IMG/VR virus record: IMGVR_UViG_3300003691_000017
Coordinates: 1-44,402 of that record
Strand: one strand, 5' to 3'
Source of the DNA: a virus
Length of the DNA stretch: 44,402 nt
Under the pieces are notes generated by a model. The model was not told the DNA's origin, made no database searches, and saw only the letters and a list, made by a program, of their open reading frames with translations. Made by a program: the position numbers and the translations under genes. The first letter of the stretch is position 1; every line of letters begins with the position of its first letter. This document shows, one piece after another, positions 37,311-44,301 of the stretch.

Positions 37311-37602
37311 TCCAACACCTGAAGCAATCGCGCAAATGACACGCGAACAAATTCTTGAAATTGCATCTGCACCGTGGGCTTTCGCAAGCGGTGACATTAC
37401 TGCCGCATTTATACAGCTATTGGATGAAGTGAACGGCATTAAAACTTGGCACGATCTGAAAATAAAACAGTTGAATGAACGCTATAATTTCGTGAAAACT
37501 GCAATTGATGACAACACCGGAAACATGGTAAAAGGTTGTGAAAGTATTGAAATTGAACGCCGCCAAGCATACCGCGAAATTGCAAGAGGAATTTTGAAAT
37601 GA
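37303..37602 (+). CDS. Hypothetical helical protein
   Basis: This 99-residue protein (MANPTPEAIAQMTREQILE..., WHDLKIKQLNERYNFVKTAI, RRQAYREIARGILK) is helical and charged. It overlaps the methyltransferase-like gene and the next gene by 4-8 nt, so the three are one coupled unit. No family recognised. Confidence 0.7.
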   Translation: MANPTPEAIAQMTREQILEIASAPWAFASGDITAAFIQLLDEVNGIKTWHDLKIKQLNERYNFVKTAIDDNTGNMVKGCESIEIERRQAYREIARGILK

Positions 37603-38018
37603 AAAAAGGTGAAACACGTTGGACCGCAACGATAGATGACGAAACCGGTAAAATCGAGTATGACGAATGGATTTTAAAATCCATTCGTCGGCGCAACATA
37701 CATAACCGTTACGTTAACCCGTTTTACGTTAAAAACTTTCATTGGGTTCAGAAAATCAAAGGCATTACATGGGTTAAGCTATCAACCAAACATTTTGATT
37801 GGGGATGGGCTAAAAATATTCCGGCGTGGTTGAAATATTCACATTATGAAGGGTTAAAATGTAGATTGAGCGCAAGCCGCCAAGGTGCATTGCAAGAACT
37901 TGCGAAAACAGAAAAATTCTGGTTCAAACGCAACGGCGATAAATATCTTGAACCAGGTGAATTAACTCACGCTGAAAAATTGAAAAAAATAGCATATGCA
38001 AGGAAACGTTTAAAATGA
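37599..38018 (+). CDS. Hypothetical basic protein
   Basis: This 139-residue, Lys/Arg/Trp-rich protein has ATIDDETGKIEYDEWILK, KNFHWVQKIKGITWVKLS and a C-terminal GELTHAEKLKKIAYARKRL. Its net positive charge suggests nucleic-acid contact, but no fold is recognised. GAGGAATTTTGAA precedes ATG 37599. Confidence 0.7.
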   Translation: MKKGETRWTATIDDETGKIEYDEWILKSIRRRNIHNRYVNPFYVKNFHWVQKIKGITWVKLSTKHFDWGWAKNIPAWLKYSHYEGLKCRLSASRQGALQELAKTEKFWFKRNGDKYLEPGELTHAEKLKKIAYARKRLK

Positions 38019-38491
38019 AATTATTCGCCGCAATGACCGCCGCCGCTTTATTACTGACAACACCAGCAATCGCACAACCAGATTGTTATTTATCAGCTAG
38101 CGCGTTTACAATTCATCCCGAAGATGATGATGGTAGTTTAAATGGTTTCACCCCAGGCATAGGTGTAGGCTGTTCATGGGGTGAAACCGTGCAGTTTAGT
38201 GCTGGTGTTGCCATGCTTTATAATTCATATGAAGATTGGAGTAAAACCGTAAATGTAGCGCTTACATTTCGAGTTGTAAAAACACCTGACATTACAATTC
38301 ATTTCGGCGGCGGTATAGCTTTGATGGAATATGCTAATCTTGCACATAAGTATCCTAGTGTCGGTGATTATATCCCCGTTCCGTTTTGGGAATTGAGCGC
38401 TTCAGGTTTCGGACATTTTGAACCCGTTATTCGATACGTTGACAGGGGTGAAAGTAAAGCTATTAATTTCGGTTTTCGATACAGGTTTTAA
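38015..38491 (+). CDS. Secreted outer-membrane beta-barrel-like protein
   Basis: This 158-residue protein has a clear signal peptide (MKLFAAMTAAALLLTTPAIA, cleavage before Q21), then alternating beta strands (GFTPGIGVGCSW, VQFSAGVAMLYN, NVALTFRVVK, ITIHFGGGIALM, AINFGFRYRF) and a C-terminal Phe, the usual signal for outer-membrane barrel insertion. It is short, so perhaps an eight-stranded barrel. Phage-made outer-membrane proteins can block superinfection or change the surface. That role is inferred. It is the last gene of the coupled group that starts at 36645. Confidence 0.8.
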   Translation: MKLFAAMTAAALLLTTPAIAQPDCYLSASAFTIHPEDDDGSLNGFTPGIGVGCSWGETVQFSAGVAMLYNSYEDWSKTVNVALTFRVVKTPDITIHFGGGIALMEYANLAHKYPSVGDYIPVPFWELSASGFGHFEPVIRYVDRGESKAINFGFRYRF

Positions 38492-38494
38492 CGG

Positions 38495-38524
38495 TTGACT
38501 GAAATGCGTTAATCATGCTATGTA
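38495..38524 (+). promoter_or_regulatory. Promoter of the small-RNA candidate
   Basis: TTGACT (38495-38500), an 18-bp spacer and TATGTA (38519-38524), directly after the outer-membrane protein gene. No plus-strand gene follows. The expected start, near 38531, is the first base of a GC-rich hairpin. Confidence 0.6.
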
Positions 38525-38526
38525 GA

Positions 38527-38583
38527 TCAGACCGGCGATTCTGCGCCGGTGTTTGGAAATTGAAGCAAGCTGAGCAATTTCAT
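38527..38583 (-). CDS. Possible 18-residue peptide with an exceptionally strong ribosome site
   Basis: On the minus strand AGGAGG lies 5 nt before ATG 38583, and the frame MKLLSLLQFPNTGAESPV runs to TGA at 38529-38527. Most genes in this window have only GGA or AAGGAA sites, so a full AGGAGG is notable. The same bases read on the plus strand give the CCUCC motif of the small-RNA candidate, which I find more likely to explain them. Confidence 0.3.
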   Translation of the reverse strand: MKLLSLLQFPNTGAESPV

Positions 38584-38645
38584 TGTGACCTCCTGTTGAT
38601 TAGTTACAAAGCCGGTGCGGGCGATTTTTAACCGCACCGGCTTTT
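38531..38645 (+). ncRNA. Small RNA candidate with exposed CCUCC
   Basis: From the promoter at 38495, the transcript would start at ACCGGCG (38531-38537), which pairs with 38544-38550. A second hairpin, GAAATTG / CAATTTC, spans 38556-38581. A single-stranded stretch (38582-38607) holds GACCTCCTG. A strong terminator hairpin (38608-38644) with TTTT follows. A three-hairpin RNA of about 115 nt with anti-Shine-Dalgarno bases in the open linker fits known sRNA designs. No plus-strand open frame of interest lies inside. Confidence 0.6.
38608..38644. terminator. Bidirectional terminator
   Basis: AAAGCCGGTGCGG (38608-38620) pairs with CCGCACCGGCTTT (38632-38644), followed by T on the plus strand (CTTTTA). 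It separates the plus-strand genes and the RNA candidate from the primase gene, whose stop is at 38647, and may stop transcripts from both sides. Confidence 0.85.
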
Positions 38646-38646
38646 A

Positions 38647-41013
38647 CTATTCGTAACCCTGCCAGCGTCCGAAATCATTGATATTCGCTTGTGCGTTCAT
38701 ATGATATAGTTGCGACCGCGTATTAATATCTTCCTGAATGTACATTCGTGCTGCCCGCCCGATGTTCACCATCCCTAGACTTTCCAGAATTACCGCAATT
38801 GTCTTCGGCGACACTGAACGCGCCCCTGAAGCCTTGATACGGTTTACAACAGCTTGTGCGCTCACATAGCCGCCCCTGAAGCCTGGTAACTGGTCATCTA
38901 TCGCATCAATTACAAGCTGTTCCAGTGGGCCGCGTGATTGGCGCAACGCCTCAACCGTACTTGACGTAACTGGTGCGCGCATTGGAATAGCGCCGCGTTC
39001 AATCTGATAGTTCAAGAAATAGTCGGTAACGATTTCTAAACCGCCGCCTGTTTCAAGCCATGTAAAAAACCAATTGAAATAATCGTCATTCATGCCAGCA
39101 TTTAGGATTTGTTCAGCAGATTGCAAAACGCTATAATTAATGCTAAACCGCCGCCCGTTTTTATTAACAGGAATTGCATCTTTCCAATTGCTAAAAAACA
39201 TCCAATTGCTGTAATTGTCTTCTTTGTCTTGGTCAGAACCTTTACCTTGAATTTCAATTTCTTTTTCTGAAATAAAATCTTTCAGAATTTCAATCATATC
39301 ACGCCGTTCATCTGTTCTAACTTCATCAACCAAAATGAATAATTTCGCCCGCATCCAAGCGTTGAACTTTGAACCACTTTCAGCCATTTCTTTAGCTTTG
39401 GGCCAATACACATAAGGCCCGCCCATTGCATGACGCATAACCGCTTTGAATACACCTTTACCAACACCTTCAGCCGATTGAATTAGTGGTGCCCAGGGGA
39501 TTTTATGCCCTGGGTATTTGATATTATGTGCAAAGAAATCAAGCAATATTTTCTGATCGGATTGGACGGGTAAAATCTTTGCAAGATGATTTAAAAACGG
39601 CGTAGCGTCACCAGCGCGTGAAGTAATCAATGCAGGTTTATAAGTGTTAACGCCTTTGCGACCTAATTCATCGCTATCAATATCAAGATACGGTTTGTGA
39701 GGTAAAAAACGAATGTGATCAGCTTTCGGAACTGTCCACAATGTTGAACGCAATGCCGCTTGCCAAGGTTCATTAACAACTTTTGCCTGTTCATCAATGA
39801 TGAATTTTTTACCACCAAACGCACCATTAAACGCCGTTGCATTCATCATGCGCCCCGATGGGGTGAGTATCTGCCCGAAACGCTCAATAAATACGCAATC
39901 TTTGAACCATTGTTTTTGCTCAATATCTGTTAACAATTCGCCTTTGCAATCCATTTCAGGAACCGGCATAGGCGGCGCGGTTGGCTTTTGCGGTGCATTC
40001 GGTAACTGATTGTTGACTATCGGGTCAGGCGGGGCATTTTGGGGCGAATTCGTGTCGTTCGGGCTAGGCGCTGGTTGCTTTTTTTCGGCCAATAGGATTT
40101 GACCAGCAACAGCCGGAACGCGGTGCATGATTGATTTCCAACCAACTTGCGTTTCTTTGATGCTGTTCCATTGTTTTAGGTTTTCACCAACATCATTAAA
40201 TTCATATTTACCGCACCATTCAGACCAGATTTGAAACAGTGTGTCAGGATCAGCTAAAGACCAACCAGATTGCTTAAATGCCGCGCTAAAGCTAATCCAA
40301 TCACCACGATCTAAATCGTTCGGGTCAATATTTTGAAGTGTGTATTTCAACCATTCTAAAGACGGTGCAGCAAGTTCCGCGTCACCTAGCTCATGTCGCG
40401 AACTAAAACTTTCAATCACATTTACATGCGCTAGGTTTGTTTCAATTGTTGTAGTGTCAGAAACATAACCGAAACCGTTCAGTGACCAACACGTCACAAG
40501 CACCGGTTCGCCTTTTTGGTGGAATGTACCAGGCAAACGCATCACTCGCGTTGCGTCAATGATGCGTTTATCAGCGTCAAAGAATTGATTTAATTTACGT
40601 TGAACAAGAGTGAACCGATCATTATCTTGATATGGTAAAACAGGCCAATAAACATGCGCTTTATTTGGTGAAGATTGAACAGCAAAAGACGGGGCAGGAT
40701 ACCACTCACCGGCACGTTTCAAATTTTCCATCGCAGAAAGATTATCAAGATCAACGAAATGCGCTCGAACGGATTGGACGTTAGCGAGATCACGCCCTTG
40801 CCCGTCCAGTTGGTTGATGACCGCAAAACAACCGTAGCCTTGGCTATTGTAATGTGTGATGCTTTGCCAACATTCATTAAGCGTACCACGAAACGGAATT
40901 GCGGGAATATCTTTACGCTGGTCATGGATCGCGCGGAAATCGAAAATGGTTGTTTCGGCTTGGTTGCCGGTCAACGCATTGCAAAAGGCTAGGGCTTGGT
41001 TGAAATCCTGCAT
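38647..41013 (-). CDS. Primase-helicase (AEP-type primase, PriCT-like domain and SF3-type helicase)
   Basis: This 788-residue replication protein combines a RepB-like archaeo-eukaryotic primase (about 1-190, with VRAHFVDLDNL near 83-93, QSSPNKAHVYWPV and DATRVMRLPGTFHQ), a PriCT-like helical domain (about 205-275, LEWLKYTLQNIDPNDLDRGD), a proline-rich linker (about 310-345), and an SF3/DUF5906 helicase (about 450-680) with QSAEGVGKGVFKAVM as Walker A and KLFILVDEVRT as Walker B. The Walker A has GKG in place of GKT/S. It would make primers and unwind DNA for the phage DNA polymerase. The ATG at 41013 follows the HTH gene by 3 nt. Confidence 0.9.
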   Translation of the reverse strand: MQDFNQALAFCNALTGNQAETTIFDFRAIHDQRKDIPAIPFRGTLNECWQSITHYNSQGYGCFAVINQLDGQGRDLANVQSVRAHFVDLDNLSAMENLKRAGEWYPAPSFAVQSSPNKAHVYWPVLPYQDNDRFTLVQRKLNQFFDADKRIIDATRVMRLPGTFHQKGEPVLVTCWSLNGFGYVSDTTTIETNLAHVNVIESFSSRHELGDAELAAPSLEWLKYTLQNIDPNDLDRGDWISFSAAFKQSGWSLADPDTLFQIWSEWCGKYEFNDVGENLKQWNSIKETQVGWKSIMHRVPAVAGQILLAEKKQPAPSPNDTNSPQNAPPDPIVNNQLPNAPQKPTAPPMPVPEMDCKGELLTDIEQKQWFKDCVFIERFGQILTPSGRMMNATAFNGAFGGKKFIIDEQAKVVNEPWQAALRSTLWTVPKADHIRFLPHKPYLDIDSDELGRKGVNTYKPALITSRAGDATPFLNHLAKILPVQSDQKILLDFFAHNIKYPGHKIPWAPLIQSAEGVGKGVFKAVMRHAMGGPYVYWPKAKEMAESGSKFNAWMRAKLFILVDEVRTDERRDMIEILKDFISEKEIEIQGKGSDQDKEDNYSNWMFFSNWKDAIPVNKNGRRFSINYSVLQSAEQILNAGMNDDYFNWFFTWLETGGGLEIVTDYFLNYQIERGAIPMRAPVTSSTVEALRQSRGPLEQLVIDAIDDQLPGFRGGYVSAQAVVNRIKASGARSVSPKTIAVILESLGMVNIGRAARMYIQEDINTRSQLYHMNAQANINDFGRWQGYE

Positions 41014-41016
41014 GGT

Positions 41017-41193
41017 TTACGCCTTTTCGTCGGACGTAATCCATTTTTCAACATCAGCCGCCGTCCATCGTGGCGTTTTGAACCCTTTTATTTGCTTCAG
41101 CGGAATTCTATCTTCTTTCAACATATTGTGTATTGTTTGGCGTGTTACCCCTAGTCGTTGTGCTAGATCAGTGATATTTATAGTTTTTTTCAT
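41017..41193 (-). CDS. Small HTH protein, excisionase/AlpA-like
   Basis: This 58-residue gene starts at ATG 41193 with GGTGAG upstream and encodes ITDLAQRLGVTRQTIHNMLK, a MerR/excisionase-type HTH, then PRWTAADVEKWI, the typical second half of this fold. It stands between a promoter and the primase gene. A transcription or replication regulator is likely. No integrase is present, so an excisionase role is not indicated. Confidence 0.8.
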   Translation of the reverse strand: MKKTINITDLAQRLGVTRQTIHNMLKEDRIPLKQIKGFKTPRWTAADVEKWITSDEKA

Positions 41194-41218
41194 TGGCTCA
41201 CCCGTATGTTGAGCTTCT

Positions 41219-41247
41219 TTTCTAGTGGTCTAGTTTGGCGGGGTCAA
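41219..41247 (-). promoter_or_regulatory. Promoter for the HTH-primase operon
   Basis: On the minus strand TTGACC (41247-41242), a 17-bp spacer and TAGAAA (41224-41219), 25 nt before ATG 41193. The spacer does not have the ATCGCGAT sequence. Confidence 0.65.
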
Positions 41248-41289
41248 TAACTTTTTTTACATATTTTGACGAATTAGGCTTGCTTTGAT

Positions 41290-41318
41290 TTTCAACATGG
41301 TTTAGCAAGATTGAAACA
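41290..41318 (+). promoter_or_regulatory. Weak plus-strand promoter or relic cassette for the MazG operon
   Basis: A region related in layout to the early cassette precedes ATG 41336: a TTG-containing -35-like stretch, then TTTTCAACATGG, TAGCAA and a leader with GAAACAACAACGGGAACAAC. Both boxes are poor matches and the coordinates are approximate. Confidence 0.3.
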
Positions 41319-41335
41319 ACAACGGGAACAACACA

Positions 41336-41590
41336 ATGTTTGATAAACGTAAAATTAAAGACCTGCAAGACCAGTTGGAAGCTGAAAAAGCTATGGTTAT
41401 GCAATTGCGAACTATAAACGCCACATTGCAAGAAAGCTTTGAAAAATCAACTTGTCTTGTGCAGATTGATCGCAATCACCGTTTGAATATTTTCACATTT
41501 GTTCGCAACGGTGAAACCTTTCAAATTGAAACTTTTTCAGCAATGTCAGATGATGTTGAAAGCTGGAAAAAACGGGCGGGAATTGAATAA
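41336..41590 (+). CDS. Hypothetical coiled-coil protein
   Basis: This 84-residue protein has a helical first half (MFDKRKIKDLQDQLEAEKAM, VMQLRTINATLQESFEKS) and a short beta second half (RLNIFTFVRNGETFQIE). GGGAAC precedes ATG 41336. The end overlaps the next start (TAATG). It opens the plus-strand operon that includes the MazG-like gene. Confidence 0.7.
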   Translation: MFDKRKIKDLQDQLEAEKAMVMQLRTINATLQESFEKSTCLVQIDRNHRLNIFTFVRNGETFQIETFSAMSDDVESWKKRAGIE

Positions 41591-41982
41591 TGGGTATGAT
41601 ATTAAGCAAAGTTCCATCACTTCAAAAAGTGCATTTCAGCAGCCTACCAAAAGGGCGAATTCACAAAGCAAAACGTGTTTTACGCATTGATGACAGAAAT
41701 GTTTTCATTGAATTGGAAAACGGGCAATATGCTGTTGCCGGTGCAACACATGATGCACTTGGTAAATATGCTGTTATGAGTTACGGCTTGAATTTTTTTT
41801 CAAAAACTGTTCTTCACGCAATGGTTCGTTTTGGTTTGATTTCAAAAAAAGATGTTACCGAACATCTGAAAAACATCGCCAAAAATTCAGAAAACCAACA
41901 CAAGCGTACTGCAATAAAGTCATTGAAAGCCGCTTGTAAAACTTTGGGCATTGATGTGCCAGATCATGAAGGGATTGAGTAA
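41590..41982 (+). CDS. Hypothetical protein
   Basis: This 130-residue protein (MGMILSKVPSLQKVHFSSLP, then RVLRIDDRNVFIELENGQYA and AVMSYGLNFFSKTVLHAM) is beta then helical, with a basic C-terminus. Its start overlaps the preceding stop and its own stop overlaps the next ATG, so it is part of one coupled operon. No family recognised. Confidence 0.7.
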   Translation: MGMILSKVPSLQKVHFSSLPKGRIHKAKRVLRIDDRNVFIELENGQYAVAGATHDALGKYAVMSYGLNFFSKTVLHAMVRFGLISKKDVTEHLKNIAKNSENQHKRTAIKSLKAACKTLGIDVPDHEGIE

Positions 41983-42701
41983 TGAAAACTTTAGAATGGA
42001 ATGAAGTTACTGCATGGTCATGGGAAACAGTTGATGGTTTGTTTTTTATTGAATGGTTTGAAAATTCTTATACTTTATATGAGGACGGTGCTTTTAGCCA
42101 TTTCAAGAGTCTTGAAATGGCTAAAAATGCAGCACATTGTATTGTTAATAAACTTTCGCCGTGTAAATCAGATGAATTGCTTGATCCTGTTGAACAGGTT
42201 GCGCGGGCGAAGAAACCACCTATCAATAACATCGTGTGCAACGCCGCTGATGTTTTTAAGAATCATATGGAACCACCAACAGATGTATCTTATGGTAACG
42301 CAATGGATCTTTATCAAGCCTTAGCCATTGGAGCTGCATTTTATCCAGGTCAAGGAACGCCACTAGGTTTGGCTTATATTGCGCTGAAAATGAACGGTGA
42401 AGCCGGTGAATTTGCTGAACACGTTGGTAAAGCAATGCGCGATGATGGTTTGATTCCTGTTGAAAAATGGGAACAAACCAAAGATGTTAGGCGTTATGGT
42501 ACGGCTTTTTTAAATCATGACGCGTTAACCCCCGAACGCCGTGAACTACTGATTAAAGAAATCGGTGATGTTCTTTGGTATCTTTCAGCCGCTTGCAACG
42601 AACTCGGAATTAATCTTTCTGAAGCGGCAATGACCAACATTCAAAAACTTCAAGACCGGCAACAGCGCGGTAAATTGCAGGGGTCAGGCGATGACAGATA
42701 A
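41982..42701 (+). CDS. MazG-like nucleotide pyrophosphohydrolase
   Basis: This 239-residue protein has a novel N-terminal region of about 90 residues and then a MazG-type all-alpha NTPase: YIALKMNGEAGEFAEHVGKA (first helix with E residues) and ERRELLIKEIGDVLWYLSAA (E-x2-D helix), followed by MTNIQKLQDRQQRGKLQGSG. MazG enzymes hydrolyse non-standard or signalling NTPs. Phage forms may shape nucleotide pools or ppGpp. The extension at the N-terminus (WSWETVDGLFFIEWFENS) is not part of the known domain. It overlaps the next gene by 11 nt. Confidence 0.82.
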   Translation: MKTLEWNEVTAWSWETVDGLFFIEWFENSYTLYEDGAFSHFKSLEMAKNAAHCIVNKLSPCKSDELLDPVEQVARAKKPPINNIVCNAADVFKNHMEPPTDVSYGNAMDLYQALAIGAAFYPGQGTPLGLAYIALKMNGEAGEFAEHVGKAMRDDGLIPVEKWEQTKDVRRYGTAFLNHDALTPERRELLIKEIGDVLWYLSAACNELGINLSEAAMTNIQKLQDRQQRGKLQGSGDDR

Positions 42702-43053
42702 ACAGGAATGTGGTCATTGCCCTTTTAAATGCGAAAGCGTTGCGGAAATGATTGAACATGTTGAAAGCGAACATTGTGAAAATTTTAAAAATCATCCCGA
42801 AAGCATAACTGAAGTAACAGGTAAGAAAACTGATAGAGCGTCAAAATGGTTGCCGCGTGATGTTTTAATTGATATTTTGCGAGATATTGATAGTGGTAAA
42901 ATTAATCCCGATACACTTGTTGTTGCATTCCGTGGGGTCCATTCTGAAAATGGTGAAAATTTAGAAACAAGTGTTCATTTCAGACAATCAACATCTGATA
43001 CACATCTTACTGTCGGTATGCTGGTGGACGTTCAAAGGATAATGTTGAAATGA
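42691..43053 (+). CDS. C2H2 zinc-finger-like small protein
   Basis: This 120-residue protein begins MTDKQECGHCPFKCESVAEM, then IEHVESEHC. The pattern C-x2-C-x3-C ... H-x5-H lets a C2H2-type finger form, unusual in phages. The rest (ASKWLPRDVLIDILRDIDSG, VVAFRGVHSE) is helical with a beta end and is not recognised. It overlaps the MazG-like gene, so the two may act together or only share translation. Confidence 0.7.
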   Translation: MTDKQECGHCPFKCESVAEMIEHVESEHCENFKNHPESITEVTGKKTDRASKWLPRDVLIDILRDIDSGKINPDTLVVAFRGVHSENGENLETSVHFRQSTSDTHLTVGMLVDVQRIMLK

Positions 43054-43256
43054 AATTAAGAATGTACAGAAACAGTCAAGAAAAAGATCGGCATATTTTA
43101 GAAGGTAATACTATTAGAGGTTACGTTGATAAAAATGATGATTTGTATGGTTTCAAATCAGATGGTTATGCTTGTTTAATAACAACCAATGTAAACGAAC
43201 ATAACGCGATTTCAAAGCTAAAGCGCTGGTTGAAAAACAACTATGATAAAACCTGA
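43050..43256 (+). CDS. Hypothetical small protein
   Basis: This 68-residue protein (MKLRMYRNSQEKDRHILEGN, then GYVDKNDDLYGFKSDGYACL) is beta-rich with a basic C-terminal helix (AISKLKRWLKNNYDKT). It overlaps the finger protein gene by 4 nt and the next gene by 14 nt. No family recognised. Confidence 0.65.
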   Translation: MKLRMYRNSQEKDRHILEGNTIRGYVDKNDDLYGFKSDGYACLITTNVNEHNAISKLKRWLKNNYDKT

Positions 43257-43437
43257 ACCGCGTTCTTTTCGAATAATTGCTTTCACCGATGTAATGACGT
43301 TGACGGGTTTCATTAAAAATGAAACGTATATTGTTTGGTTCTTAGATACGGTTTACGCTCAAGGTTCACGAAACCACATGATTGAAATTTATAATAGATT
43401 CGTAATACCTCAGAAACAGTTAACCGTTGACCTCTAA
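43243..43437 (+). CDS. Hypothetical small protein
   Basis: This 64-residue protein (MIKPEPRSFRIIAFTDVMTL, then FIKNETYIVWFLDTVYAQ) is mostly beta and is the last plus-strand gene of the operon. The start overlaps the previous gene and the ribosome site is weak. Its end overlaps the end of the minus-strand TetR-like gene by 18 nt. Function unknown. Confidence 0.6.
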   Translation: MIKPEPRSFRIIAFTDVMTLTGFIKNETYIVWFLDTVYAQGSRNHMIEIYNRFVIPQKQLTVDL

Positions 43438-43713
43438 AACGTGTTCACAACGATCAGCGTCAGTAAGATGTTTCACATGATGGTGGTTCATTGCAATTAA
43501 AAAAACAATGATTTTACTATTACCAATAGCAACCGCATGAAATGCAATTGAATTAACAAACGTTTCAGTATTGTCAAAATAATAATGAATTACAGCGTGT
43601 GAAATCCCCATTTGTCTAGCAACACTACGAATTGAAAAATTCATAGGATCATCTTCCCAAGTCTTCATACCTGCCCGTAAAATCGCAAGCCGCTGTTTTT
43701 CCCCGTGTTTCAT
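43420..43713 (-). CDS. TetR-type HTH protein, shortened
   Basis: This 97-residue protein has the TetR DNA-binding domain: RLAILRAGMKTWEDDPMNFS, then IRSVARQMGISHAVIHYYFD, with a following ETFVNSIAFHA helix. A usual TetR protein has about 190 residues, so the ligand domain is almost absent. It may bind DNA without an inducer. The upstream gene ends 4 nt into its start. It could regulate the plus-strand operon that it faces. Confidence 0.75.
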   Translation of the reverse strand: MKHGEKQRLAILRAGMKTWEDDPMNFSIRSVARQMGISHAVIHYYFDNTETFVNSIAFHAVAIGNSKIIVFLIAMNHHHVKHLTDADRCEHVLEVNG

Positions 43714-43895
43714 TTTGCTGTTTCCCCGTGTCGTGCAATTAATTTACAAAGGCTTAACGCTAGCTTCCAAGAACCTGAAAATACATGTTTCCCGTCACTT
43801 TCATCATTAATTGAAGTGACGATGTAACGCTTGTGGCGCGTACCGAATTCAATCAAATCACCGACTTCAGCCGCATCACCGTTTGCATATTTCAT
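43710..43895 (-). CDS. Hypothetical small protein
   Basis: This 61-residue protein (MKYANGDAAEVGDLIEFGTR, HKRYIVTSINDESDGKHV, ending LCKLIARHGETAK) looks like a small SH3/KOW-like barrel with a C-terminal helix. GAGG lies upstream of ATG 43895. It is coupled with the TetR-like gene. No family name assigned. Confidence 0.65.
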   Translation of the reverse strand: MKYANGDAAEVGDLIEFGTRHKRYIVTSINDESDGKHVFSGSWKLALSLCKLIARHGETAK

Positions 43896-43899
43896 TGTT

Positions 43900-44301
43900 T
43901 TAACCTCTTTTTATTATCGAATGAATTTGCGCCGGATCATTTACAAAACCAGCGAACCCGCCGTGATCACGTACAATATCATGAAACTTTAACTGACCTC
44001 TATCACGTTCACGCCGCCCGTCAAACGTCCAATTGGACGGTTTGCATTCTAGTGCAGTGAAAACGCCTAAAATCTGCCCATACATCGCCGGTGTAATTAG
44101 AACCGGCGTTATGCATATCAGGTCGCTAGACTTGATTTCGCGATTAATTTCTTTACTGTCATTACCCAGGCCGTAGCGAACCATGCGTTGATTTCCATAG
44201 TCATCAACAATAAGATCGGCACCGGAATTGTTGCGCCACACCGGTCCGATATATGCGAAATCACGGCGCGTTTGATTTTGAATTGCCGTTTCGCTTGTCA
44301 T
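43900..44301 (-). CDS. VRR-NUC-like nuclease
   Basis: This 133-residue protein has the VRR-NUC/PD-(D/E)xK layout: RYGLGNDSKEINREIKSSDL (candidate catalytic D), then VFTALECKPSNWTFDGRRER (E-x-K) and GQLKFHDIVRDHGGFAGFV, where the Gln and the GGFAGF end are typical. Such small nucleases act as Holliday-junction or replication-fork enzymes. The DNA it cuts is not known. It overlaps the gene upstream at ATGA. Confidence 0.82.
   Translation of the reverse strand: MTSETAIQNQTRRDFAYIGPVWRNNSGADLIVDDYGNQRMVRYGLGNDSKEINREIKSSDLICITPVLITPAMYGQILGVFTALECKPSNWTFDGRRERDRGQLKFHDIVRDHGGFAGFVNDPAQIHSIIKRG

Noticed and set aside
41017-41193. Excisionase and lysogeny module
   Set aside because: The HTH resembles excisionases, but there is no integrase, att site or repressor in the window. 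It stands with the primase.
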